DNA of 64,000 bases from Saprospirales bacterium (lineage in GTDB: Bacteria; Bacteroidota; Bacteroidia; Chitinophagales; Saprospiraceae): positions 310,001 through 374,000 of the forward strand of contig JADJTT010000006.1 of NCBI GenBank assembly GCA_016711045.1, given 5' to 3'. Position 1 is the first letter of the stretch. Each line of letters opens with the position of its first letter. Made by a program: the position numbers and the translations under genes. Positions 60,318 to 64,000 of this stretch are shown here, in pieces. Under the pieces are notes generated by a model. That model saw nothing but the letters and a program-made list of their open reading frames with translations, made no database searches and was not told the origin of the DNA.

Positions 60318-61373
60318 TTATTTCAAGGAAGAATGAATCTCAGTCGGGCTCAATAAGGTTTTATGCACGGGGCACTTGTTGGCAATCTCCAATAGCCGCA
60401 GGCGCTGCTCTTCGGAAAGGTCGCCTTCGATATCGATGAGGCGTTCGAAATGGTCGATCTTGCTTTGCTGGTCCTCGCTCGATTCCAAATCCTTTGCATA
60501 GTCTTTGAAGTGGGAGAGGTGCACGGTGACCTCTTTCAGCGGCCATTTTTTGCGCCGGGCATACATGTGGAGGGTCATGGCGGTGCAGGCGCCGAGGCCG
60601 GCGGATACGAGGTCGTAAGGAGATGGGCCGTAATCGTTGCCTCCTTTTTCTTCGGGCTCATCAGCGGTGAGGCTGTGGTGGCGCACCATGACTTCGGTGG
60701 TATATCCGGTTTCTCCGAGTCTTACGGCTACTTCTTTTTCCACGTGCAAGGCCTTCTTTTTTTCGAGGTTTATATAGCGCTTTGCCCAGGAGGCAATCAG
60801 GTCGCCGGCATAGTGGGCGTCTTCTTTGCGAGTGAGCAAATGGTTGGCCCCATCCAGGGAGATGAAACTTTTGGGTTGGGGGATGGCTTGGAAAATATGC
60901 GCTACTTGCTCGATGTCTACCTCTTCATCCTGAGGGGAATGGAGCAGGAGGTAGGGCTTATTGATCTGGTTCAGGAGGTCGGCATGTGCCTGCTCCAGCG
61001 GGGCGCCGATAGTCGCAATGGCTTTTACCCGGGGCAATTGGGCTGCGGCCTGGATAATGGCAGCGCCACCGAGCGAATGACCGATCAGAATGGAAGGGGT
61101 GTCATAGCAGGTTTCCATGTATTGGGCTGCTGCGATCAGATCCTCTACATTGGGCGTATAGGCTTTTTCGGCAAAATCGAAACGCAGCACCGCGATGCCC
61201 GCCTGGTTGAGCGCGGAGTATATCTGTCGCAGGGCATTCCAATCGTTGGTGCAAGTGAAACAGTGGGCAAAAAGCGCGCAGGTATGCGGATTCTGGTTGA
61301 CGGGGAGTTCTACCAGGGCGGAGAGCTCCTGCCCCCGGCCGTTCGGGAATGTTACTTTCTTTTGTGCTATCAT
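60318..61373 (-). CDS. Alpha/beta-hydrolase fused to OsmC-like peroxide-reducing domain
   Basis: 351 residues from ATG 61373; TTG codons upstream are unlikely. N-terminal half: a serine hydrolase with LIGHSLGGAAIIQ (nucleophile elbow), Asp and His in HSPQDEEVD and LDGANHLLT. C-terminal half (about 215-351): an OsmC/YhfA fold with GACTAMTLHMYARRKKWPLK and NKCPVHKTLL, giving the two redox Cys. OsmC proteins reduce organic hydroperoxides; the hydrolase partner may release them from esters. The fusion is known in some bacteria and is cytosolic. Single gene, divergent from the acyltransferase gene. Confidence 0.9.
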   Translation of the reverse strand: MIAQKKVTFPNGRGQELSALVELPVNQNPHTCALFAHCFTCTNDWNALRQIYSALNQAGIAVLRFDFAEKAYTPNVEDLIAAAQYMETCYDTPSILIGHSLGGAAIIQAAAQLPRVKAIATIGAPLEQAHADLLNQINKPYLLLHSPQDEEVDIEQVAHIFQAIPQPKSFISLDGANHLLTRKEDAHYAGDLIASWAKRYINLEKKKALHVEKEVAVRLGETGYTTEVMVRHHSLTADEPEEKGGNDYGPSPYDLVSAGLGACTAMTLHMYARRKKWPLKEVTVHLSHFKDYAKDLESSEDQQSKIDHFERLIDIEGDLSEEQRLRLLEIANKCPVHKTLLSPTEIHSSLK

Positions 61374-61493
61374 GAGTCGGGAGATTGTTCTTTGGGCTAA
61401 GATAACCATTTCTTAACAAGCAGGTTTCTTTCAAAATGATAACTTGTAGTATAGACCAGGAGTTACGCATAACGCGTATTCAACGATTTTTAA

Positions 61494-61528
61494 AGGCCAT
61501 ATCGCCGCCTGCGGCGGCGATATGGCCT
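61494..61528. other. 16-bp perfect hairpin
   Basis: AGGCCATATCGCCGCC (61494-61509) pairs with 61513-61528 around TGC, GC-rich at the tip. Confidence 0.55.
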
Positions 61529-61532
61529 AAAA

Positions 61533-61563
61533 GACTTTCGGCGCCTCTGGCGCCGAAAAAGTC
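61533..61563. other. Hairpin with CGGCGCC stem and bulge
   Basis: CGGCGCC/GGCGCCG (61539-61545 with 61549-61555) around TCT; GACTTT (61533-61538) then pairs with AAAGTC (61558-61563) across a two-base bulge. Starts four bases after the previous stem. Confidence 0.5.
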
Positions 61564-61607
61564 ATTTTTAACGTTTTTTTTCTTCGCAAGTGCGTAAGTC
61601 CTATAGA

Positions 61608-61673
61608 CTTTATTCTAAAAGATTTGATATGGGCGCGCGTACGCGAGCCCATATCAAATCTTTTAGAATAAAG
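61608..61673. other. 27-bp perfect hairpin before the acyltransferase gene
   Basis: Arms 61608-61634 and 61647-61673 pair perfectly around a 12-base loop that contains CGCGTACGCG, itself palindromic. It ends 30 bases before ATG 61703. Confidence 0.6.
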
Positions 61674-61702
61674 CCTTATGTTGAGCAAAAATATATCCCA
61701 AA

Positions 61703-63286
61703 ATGATGTCCGAACTTTCTGCACAAATACACGCCTTTTTTCAGGAACGTCAGATTCAGGTTGATTTCAACGAGGAGGAGTTGAAACGCATCCCGAAGGA
61801 TACCCCTTTTTTGATGGTCAGCAACCGCTTGTTGGAAGGGGTCGATGAATTATTGTTGTTATACCTGGCCGAACAAAGCGGCACCCCTGTTACCCTTTTC
61901 CCAAACGGAGCTTCCTTGCCTTCGGAGTTTAGTGCGTTCTGGATGAAAGACGTGGTCGTGACCAGTGAATCCAATCGCCCTTTTGACTATTTCTCCCAAT
62001 TGGTAAAGGGGTTGAAAAAGGTAGACTGGGAAGCACATGGGCTGGGACTGGTGGTCACTTTTTCCGGGACCCGCATCCAGGAACTGCGCCGTAACCGGGG
62101 GCTCAATCGCCTGGTGAAGGCGTTGCGCGGGTTTGAGCTACCCATTGTCCCCGTGCGGATATACACACCCGATTCCAGGCCTCTGGTCGGGACCCGCCTG
62201 ATGCAATTGCTGCGTCCCGGGCCCATGCAGATCACCCTTCGGGTGGGCAATCCCATCCGGGTGGAAGACCAGCAGAAGATCGACAGCAACGACCGGTTGA
62301 GGCGTTATATCCAATCGAAGATCTACGCGTTGGGGACCAACCTGGAGATCAAGCGGTTTTTTATCCGCCCGGTATTTTCAGCGCCGACCGAGCCGGAGCT
62401 TATTGCCGAAGCCACAGATCCAGCGCTGATCGAACAAGAGATCAGCCATCTAAAATTTAAGAACCTGGTTGCTTCCCAAGGCGAATTCGATGTGCTGACG
62501 GCCCGGGCTACGGATATTCCCAATACCTTGAATGAGATAGGCCGTTTGCGCGAACTCACCTTCCGGGAGGTGGGAGAAGGTACGGGCAAAGCCCGCGACC
62601 TGGATGAATATGACCTGTATTACCACCAACTTATTATCTGGGACCGCGAGGCCAGGCGCATCGCCGGCGGATACCGGATGGGGAAAGGCGATGAGATCTT
62701 CGATCGCTTCGGGGCAGGGGGCTTTTACGTATCCAGCCTGTTCCGGATCAAACCCGGGTTTTTCCCGATCATGGAGCGGTCGGTCGAGCTGGGACGTTCC
62801 TACATCATTCCCGATTATCAGCGAAAACGCCTGCCCTTGTTTCTGTTGTGGAAAGGGATTTTGTTTTTTCTCCTTCAAAATCCCCAATACCGTTACCTTT
62901 ACGGTCCGGTGAGTGTGAGCAAGTACTATTCCCATATTTCAAAGAGTCTGATCGTGGCCTTCATCAAAAAGTATTATTTCGACGATGAAAAAGCCACCTT
63001 TCTCAAACCCCGTAAACCCTTCAAAGCCCGTCTGGAAAAGATCGATATCGATGTGCTGACCGAAAGCCTGGGCAATGAAATGAAAACCCTCGATAATTTC
63101 ATCGAGGACATCGAACCGGAGCATTTTCGTATGCCGGTGCTCATGCGCCAATATGTAAAACTGAATGCACGGTTCATCAGCTTTAACGTAGATCCGAATT
63201 TTTCCGACGTGCTCGACGGGTTTATCATCCTGGATCTGGAGGATGTGCCCTTGTCGATGCTCGAAGCATTGAAAAAAGAGAGTTGA
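61703..63286 (+). CDS. OlsF/GlsB-like acyltransferase: degenerate PlsC domain plus OlsB-type N-acyltransferase
   Basis: 527 residues. The C-terminal part (about 255-450) matches the OlsB/GNAT N-acyltransferases that make ornithine or glycine lipids: LRELTFREVGEGTG, DEYDLYYHQLIIWD, IAGGYRMG, FYVSSLFRI, ELGRSYI and NPQYRYLYGPVSVS. The N-terminal part (about 10-190) is PlsC-like (VSNRLLEGVDELL, VVTFSGTRIQELRR, LPIVPVRIY), but the catalytic His of NHxxxxD is Arg and FPEGT reads FSGT, so it looks inactive. A PlsC gene with intact motifs follows 38 bases later, as in glsB-glsA pairs. Inner-membrane associated. Confidence 0.85.
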   Translation: MMSELSAQIHAFFQERQIQVDFNEEELKRIPKDTPFLMVSNRLLEGVDELLLLYLAEQSGTPVTLFPNGASLPSEFSAFWMKDVVVTSESNRPFDYFSQLVKGLKKVDWEAHGLGLVVTFSGTRIQELRRNRGLNRLVKALRGFELPIVPVRIYTPDSRPLVGTRLMQLLRPGPMQITLRVGNPIRVEDQQKIDSNDRLRRYIQSKIYALGTNLEIKRFFIRPVFSAPTEPELIAEATDPALIEQEISHLKFKNLVASQGEFDVLTARATDIPNTLNEIGRLRELTFREVGEGTGKARDLDEYDLYYHQLIIWDREARRIAGGYRMGKGDEIFDRFGAGGFYVSSLFRIKPGFFPIMERSVELGRSYIIPDYQRKRLPLFLLWKGILFFLLQNPQYRYLYGPVSVSKYYSHISKSLIVAFIKKYYFDDEKATFLKPRKPFKARLEKIDIDVLTESLGNEMKTLDNFIEDIEPEHFRMPVLMRQYVKLNARFISFNVDPNFSDVLDGFIILDLEDVPLSMLEALKKES

Positions 63287-63308
63287 TCCCGAGCGCGTTC
63301 GGGATCAA
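63283..63308. other. 10-bp hairpin overlapping the stop of the OlsB-like gene
   Basis: TTGATCCCGA (63283-63292) pairs with TCGGGATCAA (63299-63308). It contains the TGA stop and ends 16 bases before the next start, so it may tune read-through to the PlsC gene. Confidence 0.45.
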
Positions 63309-63324
63309 CGCTCAAATAGAACTT

Positions 63325-64000
63325 ATGATAACCTACTTCCGCGGTATTTTCCGTTTCTTCATTTTCCTCTTCACCTCCCTTTACTACCTGATCCCAATCC
63401 TGATCCGGGCAGCGATCCGGGGGGATGACCTGGCGCATACGTTGAAAAAACGGCGCATTTGGGCCAATCACTGTACGCGATTGGTGGGTGTGCGTATCGA
63501 GGTGAACACACCTCCTGATGTAGAGGGCCCATGTGTATACGTGAGTAACCACCGTTCCTATTTTGACCCGGTGGCGGCATTGCGCGATGTGGAAGCACTG
63601 CCGGTGGCTAAAGCGGAGGTGAGCAGTTGGCCTTTTATCGGTTTTGCGGCCAAAGCCACTGGGGTGATGTGGGTCAAACGGGAGAACAGGGACAGTAGGC
63701 GTCGCACGGTGGAGGCGATTGAGGAAACCTTGAAAGAGGGATTCTCCGTGTTGATCTATCCCGAAGGTAGCACCCATATCGAACTCAAATCGCATCCATT
63801 TCGCCAGGGCGCCTTCCGCGTGGCGGCTGAACTGGGTGTGCCCGTCGTGCCCATTGCCATTGAATACAGCCGTCCGGAAGATGCCTGGGTGGGGACAGAT
63901 ACCTTCATTCCTCATTTTTTATCCACCTTTGGCCGCAGGCGTATCTATGTCAAAATGCGGTATGGGCAGCCGATCACTGGAACAGATTTCGAGGAGTTGG
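63325..64000 (+). CDS. PlsC-type 1-acylglycerol-3-phosphate/O-acyltransferase, partial (runs off the window)
   Basis: From ATG 63325 the frame is open to the end of the window, at least 225 residues. An N-terminal membrane helix (YFRGIFRFFIFLFTSLYYLI) is followed by intact PlsC motifs: SNHRSYFD (NHxxxxD), VKREN, IYPEGSTH and VPVVPIAIEY. It transfers acyl chains to lysophospholipids or to lyso-aminolipids. Placed behind an OlsB-like gene, it could be the O-acyltransferase of glycine/ornithine lipid synthesis (GlsA-like) instead of a phospholipid enzyme. The end is not in the window. Confidence 0.9.
   Translation, partial: MITYFRGIFRFFIFLFTSLYYLIPILIRAAIRGDDLAHTLKKRRIWANHCTRLVGVRIEVNTPPDVEGPCVYVSNHRSYFDPVAALRDVEALPVAKAEVSSWPFIGFAAKATGVMWVKRENRDSRRRTVEAIEETLKEGFSVLIYPEGSTHIELKSHPFRQGAFRVAAELGVPVVPIAIEYSRPEDAWVGTDTFIPHFLSTFGRRRIYVKMRYGQPITGTDFEEL

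Larger units (their letters stand above)
61374..61702. other. 329-bp divergent intergenic region with three strong palindromes
   Basis: It separates two divergently oriented genes. It contains palindromes at 61494-61528, 61533-61563 and 61608-61673, listed separately. I see no protein-coding frame of note and no tRNA. Terminator-like stems are unexpected here because neither gene ends in it. Confidence 0.6.

Overview
The window reads as chromosomal DNA of a Bacteroidota bacterium, most likely Saprospiria (relatives of Haliscomenobacter/Lewinella). It carries the type IX secretion core genes porP-porK-porL-porM-porN in order and a cargo protein with a type A T9SS C-terminal sorting domain. Several genes have Bacteroidota -7 boxes (TAnnTTTG), starts lack Shine-Dalgarno sequences, and there are many SpII lipoproteins. 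I see no rRNA, tRNA, CRISPR array, insertion sequence or prophage gene. Two genes are broken by a one-base deficit in a homopolymer (C8 at 1673-1680, A6 at 33424-33429), so assembly indels must be kept in mind.

Layout. 1-2.4 kb: a membrane-anchored caspase-like protein whose C-terminal formylglycine-generating-enzyme (FGE, C-type-lectin fold) domain lies one frame away and ends in a segment that resembles a diversity-generating-retroelement variable region. 2.7-8.6 kb: a PD40 lipoprotein, an S9 peptidase, a small lipocalin-like protein and a VWA/MoxR ATPase pair. 8.7-17 kb: a class V aminotransferase, a TonB-C/TPR protein, a T9SS cargo, a TIGR03032-like protein, hisS and pheS. 17-26.4 kb: an O-antigen-ligase-like protein, a rhomboid protease, two unrecognised exported proteins behind kdsD, then recQ and aroQ. 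26.4-33.6 kb: rnpA, radC, an ABC exporter, a GT2 enzyme and a leucine-rich-repeat/BRCT-like protein. 33.7-41.5 kb: a DUF255 thioredoxin protein and the T9SS locus. 41.6-49 kb: an SF1 helicase, an ABC exporter and a three-gene glycosyltransferase operon. 49-57.7 kb: a beta-helix lipoprotein, a DUF2911 protein, and a PIG-L deacetylase/small membrane protein/Na+ symporter operon, then a KamA-type radical SAM protein. 57.9-64 kb: a GH57 enzyme, a hydrolase-OsmC fusion, an OlsF-like acyltransferase and the start of a PlsC gene running off the window.

Most of the window is housekeeping (tRNA charging, RNase P, RecQ, RadC, shikimate, KDO) and cell-envelope work (LPS/glycan synthesis, aminolipids, T9SS). 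The intergenic regions are rich in long, near-perfect palindromes, most with a unique stem sequence, usually at 3' ends of genes. In addition there is a dispersed GTGAAG-type repeat family, which includes a nested multi-hairpin at 11345-11503. The most unusual gene is the caspase-FGE locus at the left edge, which could be a transmembrane sensor-protease with a hypervariable ligand-binding tip.
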